DNA from: Capsulimonas sp039928515
GTDB lineage: Bacteria; Armatimonadota; Armatimonadia; Armatimonadales; Capsulimonadaceae
DNA: 13,527 nt
Strand: one strand, 5' to 3'
Assembly (NCBI RefSeq): GCF_039928515.1
Contig: NZ_JBDSSZ010000293.1
The position numbers were made by a program, and so were the translations under genes. This document shows positions 1 through 7,280 of this stretch, in pieces. The notes beneath the pieces were generated by a model, which was given only the letters and a program-made list of their open reading frames with translations, had not been told where the DNA came from and did not search any database. The first letter of the stretch is position 1. Each line of letters opens with the position of its first letter.

Positions 1-110
1 GCTGGGAAGGGTTGGAAAGAGATTCTCGAACGAAATCCGCCTGCGACAACCAATCCTAAATTACCCTTCCCAGCTTCATGGGAGGGGTGGCGCGAAGCGC
101 CGGGGTGGGT
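1..110. repeat. Inverted-repeat element downstream of hfq
   Basis: This stretch beyond the hfq stop codon carries nested symmetry. A perfect 12-base inverted repeat pairs 1-12 with 63-74. The left part of the second arm (63-71) can instead pair with 80-88, giving a 9-bp stem with one G-U wobble and an 8-base loop. Next to it is a short hairpin, GGCGC-GAA-GCGCC (89-101), followed by a G-rich run. No open reading frame of note is present and there is no T-run, so it is not a standard intrinsic terminator for hfq, although it could still protect the 3' end of the mRNA. The layout resembles dispersed intergenic REP- or MITE-like repeats of high-GC genomes. That this is one of them is inference, since only one copy is visible. 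Confidence 0.5.
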
Positions 111-470
111 TTACGCGATCGGCTCCAGCTTCGGCGGCAGCGGCGCTTGGTCGGCAGGCGCGGGCGTTGGGGCCGGACCGTTGATCGCAGGCGCGGGCAG
201 CGCGTGTGTCGGGGCGTGCACGGCATTGTCCCGCATCAGATCCGCGAAAAGGTTCTGGATCGGACGCATCGGCACAATGCTCGTCACGGAGTGCTTATAG
301 ACGAGCTGCGGCGGTTTGCCGGGCGTGTCGAGCAGGATCGTGAAGCTGTCGAAGCCGCGCACGTTGCCACGCAGCTGGACGCTGTTGACGAGATAAATGG
401 TAACTGGGACGTTTTCCTTACGCGCATGGTTCAGAAAGGTATCCTGAAGGTTCAACTGTGGCTTGTTCAT
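111..470 (-). CDS. hfq: RNA chaperone Hfq with Pro/Ala-rich tail
   Basis: Hfq is a hexameric Sm-fold protein that binds small RNAs and mRNAs and promotes their pairing. The Sm1 motif is visible as VTIYLVNSVQLRGNVRGFDS at about residues 23-42, and the Sm2 motif as QLVYKHSVTSIVP, carrying the conserved Tyr-Lys-His. The N-terminal NLQDTFLN keeps the Gln-Asp of the proximal RNA face. The lysine of the E. coli YLVNGIKL motif is Gln here, and the rim is ARKEN instead of RRER, so rim and proximal contacts may be weaker. After about residue 77 comes a tail of some 40 residues rich in Pro and Ala, unlike the E. coli tail. The gene starts 19 bases after the miaA stop, the classical miaA-hfq order. The best ribosome-binding site candidate is a poor AGGGG about 12 bases upstream of the ATG, so read-through from miaA probably supports expression. 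Confidence 0.93.
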   Translation of the reverse strand: MNKPQLNLQDTFLNHARKENVPVTIYLVNSVQLRGNVRGFDSFTILLDTPGKPPQLVYKHSVTSIVPMRPIQNLFADLMRDNAVHAPTHALPAPAINGPAPTPAPADQAPLPPKLEPIA

Positions 471-489
471 GAGTGCACTTGGCCCCTTT

Positions 490-1443
490 TTACAAAACGG
501 TGTTCTGGAAGATTGCTTCTATCTGGCCGGCGACTTCGCCCGCGCTCAGGCCATCGACTTCAATCCACTGCACGCGCGCATCGCCGCGGAACCAGATGAG
601 CTGGCGACGGGCAAAATGGCGCGTGTCTTGTTTCATTTCCAACACCGCGTTCTCGAGATTGGTTTCCCCGGCAAGGTATCGGACCATATGGCGATACCCG
701 AGCGCCTGCATCGGCTTGAGATCAGGAGTGTACCCACGATCCAGCAGAGTGCGGACCTCGCCTTCGAAACCGTTTTGGATCATTTGATCGACGCGCGCAT
801 CGATCCGGGCGTAAAGCGCCCGTCGATCCCTATAGTTCATACCGACAATCACGACCGGATCGTGCCTTGCCGTTTCCTGATTTCTCGCGTGCAGGTCGCT
901 AATCGTTTCGCCCTGCACGTGAAAGACCTCTAAGGCGCGCACGATCCGTTTGACATCGTTCACATGAATACGCGCCGCCGCCGTAGGATCGATCGTCGCC
1001 AGTTCCGCATGCAGCGCGTCATTCCCCTGCTCCTCGGCGAATGCGCGCTTCGCCGCCCGAAACTCTTCATCGGGCGCCACGGTGGGAATGTCCAGCTGAC
1101 TGGTGATCGCGCGAACGTAAAGCCCGGTCCCGCCCACGATCAAGGGCAGCTTGCCACGGCCCAAAATCTCATTGCGCTTCGCTTCCGCCGCATTCTGAAA
1201 ATCCGCCAGCGTCCACTCTTGGTCCGGCTCCGCCACATCGACCAGATGGAAACGCGCGCGCTCCAGCTCATCCGGCGTCGGCTTGGCGGTCCCCACATCC
1301 ATATGCCGGTACACCTGCATCGAGTCGGCGGAAATAATTTCCGCACCGATCGACTGCGCCAAACATACCGCCGCCGCCGTTTTGCCGATCCCCGTGGGAC
1401 CGACGATCGCGTACTTCACGCCGCTCTGCGCTTCAAAAATCAC
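490..1443 (-). CDS. miaA: tRNA dimethylallyltransferase MiaA
   Basis: MiaA transfers a dimethylallyl group to N6 of adenosine 37 in tRNAs that read codons beginning with U. Family motifs are all present: P-loop GPTGIGKT (residues 15-22), SADSMQVYRHMDVGTAKP (38-55), GGTGLYVRAI (104-113), the QALGYR segment (246-251) and the C-terminal KQDTRHFARRQLIWFRGD (271-288). Length (317 residues) is normal. The start is uncertain. The GTG at 1443 gives eight extra residues and lies where transcription from the promoter at 1449-1478 would begin, so that start would be leaderless. The GTG at 1419 (codon 9) gives MKYAIVGPTGIGKT, which fits the family better with a leader of about 24 bases. Neither has a clear Shine-Dalgarno. 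hfq follows 19 bases downstream and is probably co-transcribed. Confidence 0.94.
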   Translation of the reverse strand: MIFEAQSGVKYAIVGPTGIGKTAAAVCLAQSIGAEIISADSMQVYRHMDVGTAKPTPDELERARFHLVDVAEPDQEWTLADFQNAAEAKRNEILGRGKLPLIVGGTGLYVRAITSQLDIPTVAPDEEFRAAKRAFAEEQGNDALHAELATIDPTAAARIHVNDVKRIVRALEVFHVQGETISDLHARNQETARHDPVVIVGMNYRDRRALYARIDARVDQMIQNGFEGEVRTLLDRGYTPDLKPMQALGYRHMVRYLAGETNLENAVLEMKQDTRHFARRQLIWFRGDARVQWIEVDGLSAGEVAGQIEAIFQNTVL

Positions 1444-1448
1444 GGACT

Positions 1449-1478
1449 AGTATAGCATATCAGGAGATGGAGTTTCAA
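1449..1478 (-). promoter_or_regulatory. Promoter for miaA-hfq
   Basis: On the minus strand, TTGAAA (1478-1473) is followed by an 18-base spacer and TATACT (1454-1449), a close match to the sigma-70 consensus. The predicted transcription start falls at about 1443-1441, on top of the first possible GTG of miaA. The gap between the glycosyltransferase stop (1547) and miaA otherwise looks unremarkable, so this promoter likely gives miaA-hfq its own transcription in addition to any read-through. Inferred from sequence only. Confidence 0.65.
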
Positions 1479-1546
1479 CGAAGAGTTCGGGAAGCGAACA
1501 GGCGAGACCGCAATTCCAGAGCAAACACCAGCTTCAATAGCATCCC

Positions 1547-2611
1547 TTACAGCCATTGGGCCAATCGCTTGGCCACGACTGCGGCGCCGTCGGTCCGATA
1601 CACTTCTGGATTGAGCCGCGCGGCCAGCGCCGCCGCCAGCGTCTCGCCCCAATCTCCGGTCAAAAATCGCTCGCTCTCGATTCTGACGCCCCCACCCCAT
1701 GGCGCCATTCCTCGCTCCAGCGCCGCCGCTTCGACAAACCCCTGACGCGGGATGTACATTAGCGGCACGGAATTGGCGATGCACTCGGTGACAGTTCCAT
1801 AGCCCGGCTTAGTAATCACCAGATCGACCGTGGCCGCGATATCGGCGTAACGCCATTGCTCCGTCGAAATCGTCTGGACATTGGCGATGGCGTGCGGCGG
1901 GGTGTCGAATGTTAGGAACGTCCAGTCGCGATACTTAGCGAGTGCGTCCCAATTCAAATCCAATCCCCAAACACCGAAGTAAAGCAGCGCCATATGCGGC
2001 GTCTCACATCTCAGCGACGCCCGAAGTTCGGCCCGCACATTGTCGCCGCGACGCGCCACCAATGGAATGTGCTCGACATTCGTGAAGACATCCTCGACCG
2101 CCGACGTCGCCAGCGGCGTAATCAGCGCGACGGTCGCCGTACGGTATTCGAGGCCCATTCGATCCAGCAGCGCCTGGTCTTCATCCGTCTCCACGTATTC
2201 TGTATAGATATCATGCCAGGTAAAGTTGGTAATCGCGACACTGGGAATGCCGGCGGCTTGCGCGACGCGCAGTGGAAATGAGGGAATGTCCGAAACGACG
2301 CAGGTAACGCCTTCGCGTTTTAGAAACGCGATTTCTTCGGAGAGAGCAGCGTAATTACGCTGCTCAATCTCACGATATCGATCGAGAGTTTGGCGAGCGA
2401 GAGTCGTCACACTGTCGCTTTGCAGACTGCCGCAGTCGAACTCGGCAGGGAGAAAACGAAGAGAACGATCCGGAAGCTCCTCACGAAATACCGAAGGCGC
2501 GGCCGTGGTCCGGACGATGATGTCCAGCTCACGCGGCAGCGCCTTCAAGATTTGAGCGGTTCGAATGGCGTGGCCAAAGCCGTGACCGGTAACGTAATAG
2601 CAGAGGGGCAC
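1547..2611 (-). CDS. Glycosyltransferase-like protein, plant arabinokinase N-domain type
   Basis: The protein (354 residues from the GTG) looks like a GT-B fold, MurG/UDP-glucuronosyltransferase-type protein. It has a glycine-rich N-terminal loop, YYVTGHGFGHAIR (residues 5-17), a second Rossmann half, and KPGYGTVTEC (268-277), placed like the donor-binding loop of GT-B enzymes. From memory, the segments YYVTGHGFGHA, VVSDIPSFP, ITNFTWHDIYTEYV, IPLVARR and KPGYGTVTE closely match the N-terminal, non-kinase half of plant L-arabinokinase (ARA1). An in-frame ATG at 2650 would overlap galK by 40 bases. The GTG at 2611, sharing its G with the galK TAG (TAGTG) and preceded by GGAG, fits better and gives a natural MPLCYYVTGHG start. 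Substrate is unknown; the coupled galactokinase and nucleotidyltransferase suggest an NDP-sugar donor or a role as kinase partner. Confidence 0.8.
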   Translation of the reverse strand: MPLCYYVTGHGFGHAIRTAQILKALPRELDIIVRTTAAPSVFREELPDRSLRFLPAEFDCGSLQSDSVTTLARQTLDRYREIEQRNYAALSEEIAFLKREGVTCVVSDIPSFPLRVAQAAGIPSVAITNFTWHDIYTEYVETDEDQALLDRMGLEYRTATVALITPLATSAVEDVFTNVEHIPLVARRGDNVRAELRASLRCETPHMALLYFGVWGLDLNWDALAKYRDWTFLTFDTPPHAIANVQTISTEQWRYADIAATVDLVITKPGYGTVTECIANSVPLMYIPRQGFVEAAALERGMAPWGGGVRIESERFLTGDWGETLAAALAARLNPEVYRTDGAAVVAKRLAQWL

Positions 2612-3759
2612 TACAGCTCCAGCACTTGCGCCCCCGCCGATGCGCGGCATGGATAAATCTGCGCCGTCTTGCCAAGCTCGCTTGTGTAGCGCTCCGACAG
2701 CTTGGCGCAGAAGTCCGGCACGGCTTCGACCTGGACGAGGTTGACAGTGCAGCCGCCCCAGCCGCCGCCGGTGAGCTTCGCGCCGTAGCAGCCTTCAATC
2801 TCGATGGCGGCGGCGGCGAGGAAGTCGATCTCGGGGGTCGAGTTCTCGAACAGATCGCGGCAGGATTCGTGACCTTCGATAAGAAGGCGCTTGATCGGGT
2901 CGGTATCCACGCCCTGGATGGCGTCACGCATCGCCAAAACGCGCTTGTCTTCGGCCAAGACGTGACGGGCGCGCTTGCGCTGGTTTTCGGGAAGCTCAAA
3001 TTCCCGCGCGACAAATTCGTCCCAATCGACTTCACGCAGGAGTTCTTTGCCGAAGTGGGCGGCGGCGGCCATGCACTCGGCGCGGCGAGTGTTGTAGTCG
3101 CCGCCGGTCAGGGCGTGCTTCGCCATCGAGTCGCAAATCACAACCGCGATGTCGCTGCGGCCCATCTTGACGGCGCCGTGCTCCAAGCTAAGACAATCTA
3201 AAAAGAGCAGGCTGTCTTGCTTGCCAAAGACAGACGAGAACTGGTCGAGAATGCCGCAGGCGACGCCCACATACTCGTTCTCGGCGCGCTGGCACAGGCG
3301 CGCGATCTGCATCGGCTCGCGGTCGTAAGGGAAAAGCTGGCGCAGGAAAAACGCCGTCGAGACTTCGAGCGCGGCGGATGAAGACAAGCCGGCCCCAGCG
3401 GGGACATCGCTGGCGATGACGGCTTTGAAACCGCCGATGGAGACGCCGTCCTGCTGGAGCATGCTCACGACGCCCATCACGTAATCGGCCCAGGTGTTCT
3501 GAGGATCGCGCTGAAGATCGGAGACCGAGAAGGTCGCGATGCGGCCGAAGTCCGCCGCCATCAGCACAACTTCGTCCGTTCCGGTCGAGGCCCCAACAAT
3601 GGCCGTCCCCTTGTCGAGGGCTGCGGGAAGTACGAAACCGCCATTATAATCGGTATGGTTCCCCATAATCTCGACGCGGCCCGGCGCGAAGGCCCCGAAC
3701 TTCGGGGCCTCGCCGAACTGCTTGGCGTAGGTTTCCTGAGCTTTGCTCACGACTGTCAT
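2611..3759 (-). CDS. galK: Galactokinase (GHMP kinase family)
   Basis: A GHMP kinase that phosphorylates a sugar on C1 with ATP, most likely galactose to galactose-1-phosphate in the cytoplasm. Three family motifs are clear: the galactokinase signature GRVEIMGNHTDYNGG (27-41), the ATP-binding PAGAGLSSSAALEVS (120-134), and the C-terminal GGGWGGCTVNLV (331-342). CGILDQ (169-173) carries the expected catalytic Asp, and Arg28 is in place. Length (382) is standard. In E. coli and human galactokinase the first motif reads GEHTDYN; here the Glu is Asn34, next to the sugar pocket, so the substrate may differ. It is not the GGIADY form of plant arabinokinase. The ATG shares one base with the stop of the upstream nucleotidyltransferase gene (TAATG), with GGAG 10 bases before it. 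The downstream glycosyltransferase overlaps its stop (TAGTG). Confidence 0.9.
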   Translation of the reverse strand: MTVVSKAQETYAKQFGEAPKFGAFAPGRVEIMGNHTDYNGGFVLPAALDKGTAIVGASTGTDEVVLMAADFGRIATFSVSDLQRDPQNTWADYVMGVVSMLQQDGVSIGGFKAVIASDVPAGAGLSSSAALEVSTAFFLRQLFPYDREPMQIARLCQRAENEYVGVACGILDQFSSVFGKQDSLLFLDCLSLEHGAVKMGRSDIAVVICDSMAKHALTGGDYNTRRAECMAAAAHFGKELLREVDWDEFVAREFELPENQRKRARHVLAEDKRVLAMRDAIQGVDTDPIKRLLIEGHESCRDLFENSTPEIDFLAAAAIEIEGCYGAKLTGGGWGGCTVNLVQVEAVPDFCAKLSERYTSELGKTAQIYPCRASAGAQVLEL

Positions 3760-4502
3760 TACTTTTTCACTCCGAATTCGTCGTTGATCGCCGCGTAGTC
3801 CTCGGGGGTACCCACATCGCGCCAGTCGCCCGTCAAAGGAAGTCCCTGCACGTAGTGCCCACCCGAGATCATCGCGGAGATGGCGTCCGGCAGTTCATAC
3901 TCGCCGCGCGCCGACGGCTGGATTTTGGACGTAAATTCGAAGATCAGTGGATCGAACACAAAGAGGCCGGCGCTGTTCCAGTGGGTGGTCGCGGTCCCCT
4001 TTTCCGGCTTCTCCTGAATTCTTTCGATGCGATAGGTCTCATCCAAATAGACGGCCGAGCCGCGATAAGGATCGTCGACCCAGTTCAGACCCACAATCGC
4101 TTTGCAGTTCTTGCCATCGGCGTTTGCATGGGCGAACTCAGCGACAGCCGCGCCGTAGTTGGCGGGATCAAGCATGATGTCCCCGTAAGTCATGAAGAAC
4201 GGAGCATCCGAGAGCGCCGCGCTGGCGGTGTTCACGGCGTCGCTCACGCCGCGCGGAACTTCCTGGTGAACGTACTCCACGCGCCAGCCCCAATTCGAAC
4301 CGTCGCCAAAATACTCTTCCAGCACCTGGGAGAGATAGCCGGTAATCAAGACAAACTCGGTAATGCCGGCTTGCTCATTCAGGCTCGTCATGATCCGCTC
4401 GATCATCGGAGTGCCGGCGATCGGCAGCATGGGCTTGGGACGATTTTCCGTCAAGACGCCGAGGCGCGTGCCTCGGCCGGCGGCCAGGATAAGTGCTTTC
4501 AT
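3759..4502 (-). CDS. Sugar-1-phosphate nucleotidyltransferase
   Basis: A short (247-residue) nucleotidyltransferase of the RmlA/GlmU-N type, which joins a sugar-1-phosphate to a nucleoside triphosphate to give an NDP-sugar and pyrophosphate. Visible motifs: the nucleotide loop LAAGRGTRLGVLT (6-18), the RPKPMLPI lysine motif (21-28), the metal-binding Asp in TYGDIML (105-111), EKPEKG (164-169), NSAGLFVFD (176-184) and WRDVGTPED (227-235). There is no left-handed beta-helix acyltransferase domain, so this is not a GlmU-like bifunctional enzyme. The ATG has GGAG five bases upstream. The stop overlaps the galK start, which points to the kinase product as its substrate; the sugar and the base (UTP, GTP or dTTP) cannot be told from sequence. 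Confidence 0.87.
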   Translation of the reverse strand: MKALILAAGRGTRLGVLTENRPKPMLPIAGTPMIERIMTSLNEQAGITEFVLITGYLSQVLEEYFGDGSNWGWRVEYVHQEVPRGVSDAVNTASAALSDAPFFMTYGDIMLDPANYGAAVAEFAHANADGKNCKAIVGLNWVDDPYRGSAVYLDETYRIERIQEKPEKGTATTHWNSAGLFVFDPLIFEFTSKIQPSARGEYELPDAISAMISGGHYVQGLPLTGDWRDVGTPEDYAAINDEFGVKK

Positions 4503-4538
4503 AGGATCTCCGCTATCATAAAATTCGATGAAATGTCG

Positions 4539-5336
4539 TTACATCCGTGCGTGTTTCAGCGCGTCGGCGCAGTCACAGCGACGGTCACTCGGCAGAGCTT
4601 CCAGCATCGACTGGATTACCTTCTTAACGTTCTCCGTATTTTGCCGTAGTACTTCCAAAACATTGGTGACTTCGACATGCCCAGAGTCCACGACCACGCC
4701 GGCGTCGTAGTCCGTCACTAAAGAGATATTGACATAGCACATCGCCAGTTCACGCGCCAGAGCCGCTTCGGGATACTGGGTCATGTTGATGATATCCCAG
4801 CCCATCCGGGAGAACCATTCGCTCTCGGCGCGTGTGGAAAAGCGTGGACCTTGAATGATGACACTCGTTCCGCCGTCATGCACGGGAACACCCTCCCCGC
4901 GCGTCGCCTGGATGGCGGCGGTGCGCAGATGAGGGCAGTACGGATGCGCCGTGGAAACGTGTGTCGTCTCCGGGCCATCACAGAACGTATCAGCGCGACC
5001 GCTCGTACGATCGACGAACTGGTCGTTGATGACAAAGTGTCCGGGTTCGATGTGCGCCTGGAGCGACCCAACGGCGTTTGGCGCGATAACGCGCGTAACG
5101 CCCAGCTGATGGAACGCCCAGAGATTGGCCTGATAAGGAATTTTGTGCGGAGGAAATTGATGCTTGCGGCCATGCCGGGGCAGGAACGCGACGCGTTTGC
5201 CGGCGATGGTCGTCAGGGTGATCGTATCGCTCGGCGCGCCGTATGGCGTCTCGATCGTGACTTCTTGGGGCTCGGTCTCGGACAGCGCGTAAAAGCCGCT
5301 GCCGCCGAAGACCCCTATTTCTGCGGACGTGTCCAT
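4539..5336 (-). CDS. mtnP: S-methyl-5'-thioadenosine phosphorylase
   Basis: A purine nucleoside phosphorylase family member that splits 5'-methylthioadenosine with phosphate into adenine and 5-methylthioribose-1-phosphate, the first step of methionine salvage. Evidence: GGSGFY near the N-terminus (11-16), PRHGRKHQFPPHKIPYQAN (53-71), GPRFSTRAES (163-172), NMTQYPEAALAREL (184-197) and VTDYD (207-211). The paired aspartates of TDYD are the adenine-recognising residues of MTA phosphorylases, as opposed to the Asn of guanosine/inosine enzymes, so MTA is the likely substrate. Length (265) is somewhat short but complete. The start overlaps the rnc 3' end by 22 bases and has AGGA five bases before the ATG, indicating operon coupling. 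The aminotransferase two genes upstream could act at the last step of the same salvage route, but this is speculation. Confidence 0.9.
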   Translation of the reverse strand: MDTSAEIGVFGGSGFYALSETEPQEVTIETPYGAPSDTITLTTIAGKRVAFLPRHGRKHQFPPHKIPYQANLWAFHQLGVTRVIAPNAVGSLQAHIEPGHFVINDQFVDRTSGRADTFCDGPETTHVSTAHPYCPHLRTAAIQATRGEGVPVHDGGTSVIIQGPRFSTRAESEWFSRMGWDIINMTQYPEAALARELAMCYVNISLVTDYDAGVVVDSGHVEVTNVLEVLRQNTENVKKVIQSMLEALPSDRRCDCADALKHARM

Positions 5337-6046
5337 TCCGATCCTATCTGCCCGCTGTCGCGCAGCAAAATCAGCGCGACGTCCGCGGCGGCGAACTCTG
5401 CTTCGCGCTTGCTCTTCCCGACTCCGGAACCGACCACGACGTTGTCCAGCAGTACTTCCACGACGAATGTCCGGTCGTGCGGCATCCCCTGCTCGTCGGC
5501 CACCCGGTAAACGGGGCCGGGCAGACGCCGCGCCTGGCGAACTTCCTGAAGGGCCGTCTTAGCGTCCCGCCAGTCGCTCGTGCGGTTGATGGCGTCGATC
5601 TGAAAGCGCAGGCACGAAATCACGAAGTCCCGCGCCGGCTCGTATCCACGCTCCAGGTACACCACGGCGACCACGGCTTCAAAGGCGTCGGAGATCAGAC
5701 TGGACCGATTGCGCCCGCCCGTGGACTCCTCGGCCCGACCGATCCGCAGCAGCGCCACGAGATCGATGCGCCGCGCTGCTTCCGCGAGTGCGGACTGGCA
5801 GACGATCAGCGCCTTCGCCTTCGCCAGCTCGCCCTCTTTTTTCTCCGGGAACGCCGAATAGAGATATTCGTTGATGACGAGACCCAGAACGGAATCGCCG
5901 AGGAACTCCAGACGTTCGTTGCTGTCGAGCGGCTTTTCCGGCACCAACGATTTGTGCGTCAGCGCCTGGCGCAGCTTCGCCATATCCGTGATCGGCAGCT
6001 TGCGTGCGAGCGCCTCCTTGCGAAGCTCCTCGGTCGACGACATCAT
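5315..6046 (-). CDS. rnc: Ribonuclease III
   Basis: RNase III cleaves double-stranded RNA during rRNA and mRNA processing. The N-terminal RNase III domain shows the signature NERLEFLGDSVL (43-54), with acidic residues Glu44, Glu47 and Asp51, and the second catalytic cluster DAFEAV (Asp120, Glu123). A C-terminal double-stranded-RNA-binding domain spans about 160-228, ending in GVGKSKREAEFAAADVAL. Length (243) is typical and all catalytic acids are kept. The ATG overlaps the stop of the aminotransferase gene (ATGA), and a second ATG follows immediately, so the start may be one codon later. There is no strong Shine-Dalgarno, consistent with translational coupling. With hfq nearby, two post-transcriptional regulators are encoded in the window. 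Confidence 0.95.
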   Translation of the reverse strand: MMSSTEELRKEALARKLPITDMAKLRQALTHKSLVPEKPLDSNERLEFLGDSVLGLVINEYLYSAFPEKKEGELAKAKALIVCQSALAEAARRIDLVALLRIGRAEESTGGRNRSSLISDAFEAVVAVVYLERGYEPARDFVISCLRFQIDAINRTSDWRDAKTALQEVRQARRLPGPVYRVADEQGMPHDRTFVVEVLLDNVVVGSGVGKSKREAEFAAADVALILLRDSGQIGSEWTRPQK

Positions 6047-7248
6047 TGCAGTTCGCCCACAGCCTCGGCGATGCGCGCGACGCCCTTCTCGATATTCTTC
6101 ATACTCGTGGCGTAGGACAATCGAATGTTGCCGTCCGCGCCAAAGCCCGAGCCGGGGACAACCGCAACGCCCTTAGCGGTCAGCAGATACTCGGCGAAAT
6201 CGTCTGAACTGTTGATCGTCTTCAATGCGCCATCCGCCGTTTTCCAGCTCTTGCCATACAGCGCCGATACGTTCGGGAAGACGTAGAACGCGCCGCCGGG
6301 GCTGAGACACTTGAAGCCGGGAATATCGTTCAGAGCGGCGACGATGTAGTTGCGCCGTTCTTCAAAGGCGACGCGCATCGTCTCCACAGAATCCTGCGGA
6401 GCATTCAGCGCCACGACGCCTCCCGCCTGCGCGAACGAAACGGGGTTCGAGGTGCTCTGGTCCTGAATGCGCGACATCGCCGAAATGATCTTGGCGTCTC
6501 CAGCCGCGTATCCGAGGCGCCACCCGGTCATGGAGTGCGCCTTGGAAAAGCCGTTGATCGTGATCGTCAGCTTATAGGCCTCGGGGCTGAACGACGCGGG
6601 CGACACAAAGGTGTTGCCAGGATAGATAATCTTCTCGTAGATCTCATCGGACATCAAGTAAACGCCGCGCGACACGCACAGGTCGGAGATCTCGCGCAGC
6701 GCCTGCGGCGTATACACGGCGCCCGTGGGGTTGCTGGGCGAGTTGATGATGACAAGCTTCGTCTTCGCCGTCAGCTTCTCTTCGATCAGCGCGGCGGTCG
6801 CCAAAAAGCCCGTGGTCTCGTCGGTTTCCACGAATACGGGAACGCCGTCGGCCAGCTTCACCTGTTCGGGATACGAAACCCAGTAAGGCGTCGGGATAAT
6901 GACTTCGTCGCCCGGATCGAGGATCGCCTGCATCAGATTGTAGATGGAGTGCTTGGCGCCGACGGACACTAAGATTTCCGCGCGGCTGTAGGTGAGATCG
7001 TTGTCACGCTTCAGCTTCGCGATGATGGCGTCCTTAAGGGCGACGGTGCCGCTGGACGCCGTGTACTTGGTGTCGCCGGCGCCCAGAGCCGCGATGGCGG
7101 CGTCCTTGACGTGAGCGGGGGTATCGAAATCGGGTTCGCCGGCGCCGAAGCTGACGACATCGACCCCTTCCGCCTTCAAGGCGTTTGCCTTGGCGGTAAT
7201 GGCGAGCGTGGGCGACGGCGCTGCGCCGAGAGCGCGCTGAGAAAGCAT
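6043..7248 (-). CDS. Class I PLP-dependent aminotransferase, aspartate aminotransferase type
   Basis: A fold-type I aminotransferase of the aspartate aminotransferase I-beta/I-gamma type, which moves an amino group between aspartate (or a similar amino acid) and 2-oxoglutarate. Motifs: GAGEPDFDTP (36-44), NSPSNPTG (169-176), SDEIYE with the PLP-contacting Asp201 and Tyr204 (200-205), GFSKAHSMTGWRLGYAAG containing the Schiff-base Lys236 (233-250), and NIRLSYA with the substrate carboxylate-binding Arg376. The length of 401 residues is standard. It is the first gene of the leftward operon: promoter at 7281-7310 and GGAGG 10 bases before the ATG. Exact substrate range is open; the MTA phosphorylase downstream makes a role in methionine salvage possible. 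Confidence 0.9.
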   Translation of the reverse strand: MLSQRALGAAPSPTLAITAKANALKAEGVDVVSFGAGEPDFDTPAHVKDAAIAALGAGDTKYTASSGTVALKDAIIAKLKRDNDLTYSRAEILVSVGAKHSIYNLMQAILDPGDEVIIPTPYWVSYPEQVKLADGVPVFVETDETTGFLATAALIEEKLTAKTKLVIINSPSNPTGAVYTPQALREISDLCVSRGVYLMSDEIYEKIIYPGNTFVSPASFSPEAYKLTITINGFSKAHSMTGWRLGYAAGDAKIISAMSRIQDQSTSNPVSFAQAGGVVALNAPQDSVETMRVAFEERRNYIVAALNDIPGFKCLSPGGAFYVFPNVSALYGKSWKTADGALKTINSSDDFAEYLLTAKGVAVVPGSGFGADGNIRLSYATSMKNIEKGVARIAEAVGELQ

Positions 7249-7280
7249 AAAGACCAGGCCTCCGTGGCTGTATTGGGCCT

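Noticed and set aside
2612..2650. Upstream ATG at 2650 for the glycosyltransferase
   Set aside because: It would overlap galK by 40 bases and add a low-complexity MPRIGGGASAGAV; the GTG at 2611 with TAGTG coupling starts right at the conserved YYVTGHG segment.
2611..3759. Calling the kinase an L-arabinokinase
   Set aside because: Its motif is GNHTDYN, closer to galactokinases than to the GGIADY form recalled for plant arabinokinase.
2626..4649. Long plus-strand frames opposite galK and the nucleotidyltransferase (2626-3201, 3855-4649)
   Set aside because: They oppose genes with clear family motifs and show Arg-rich low-information protein typical of shadow frames.
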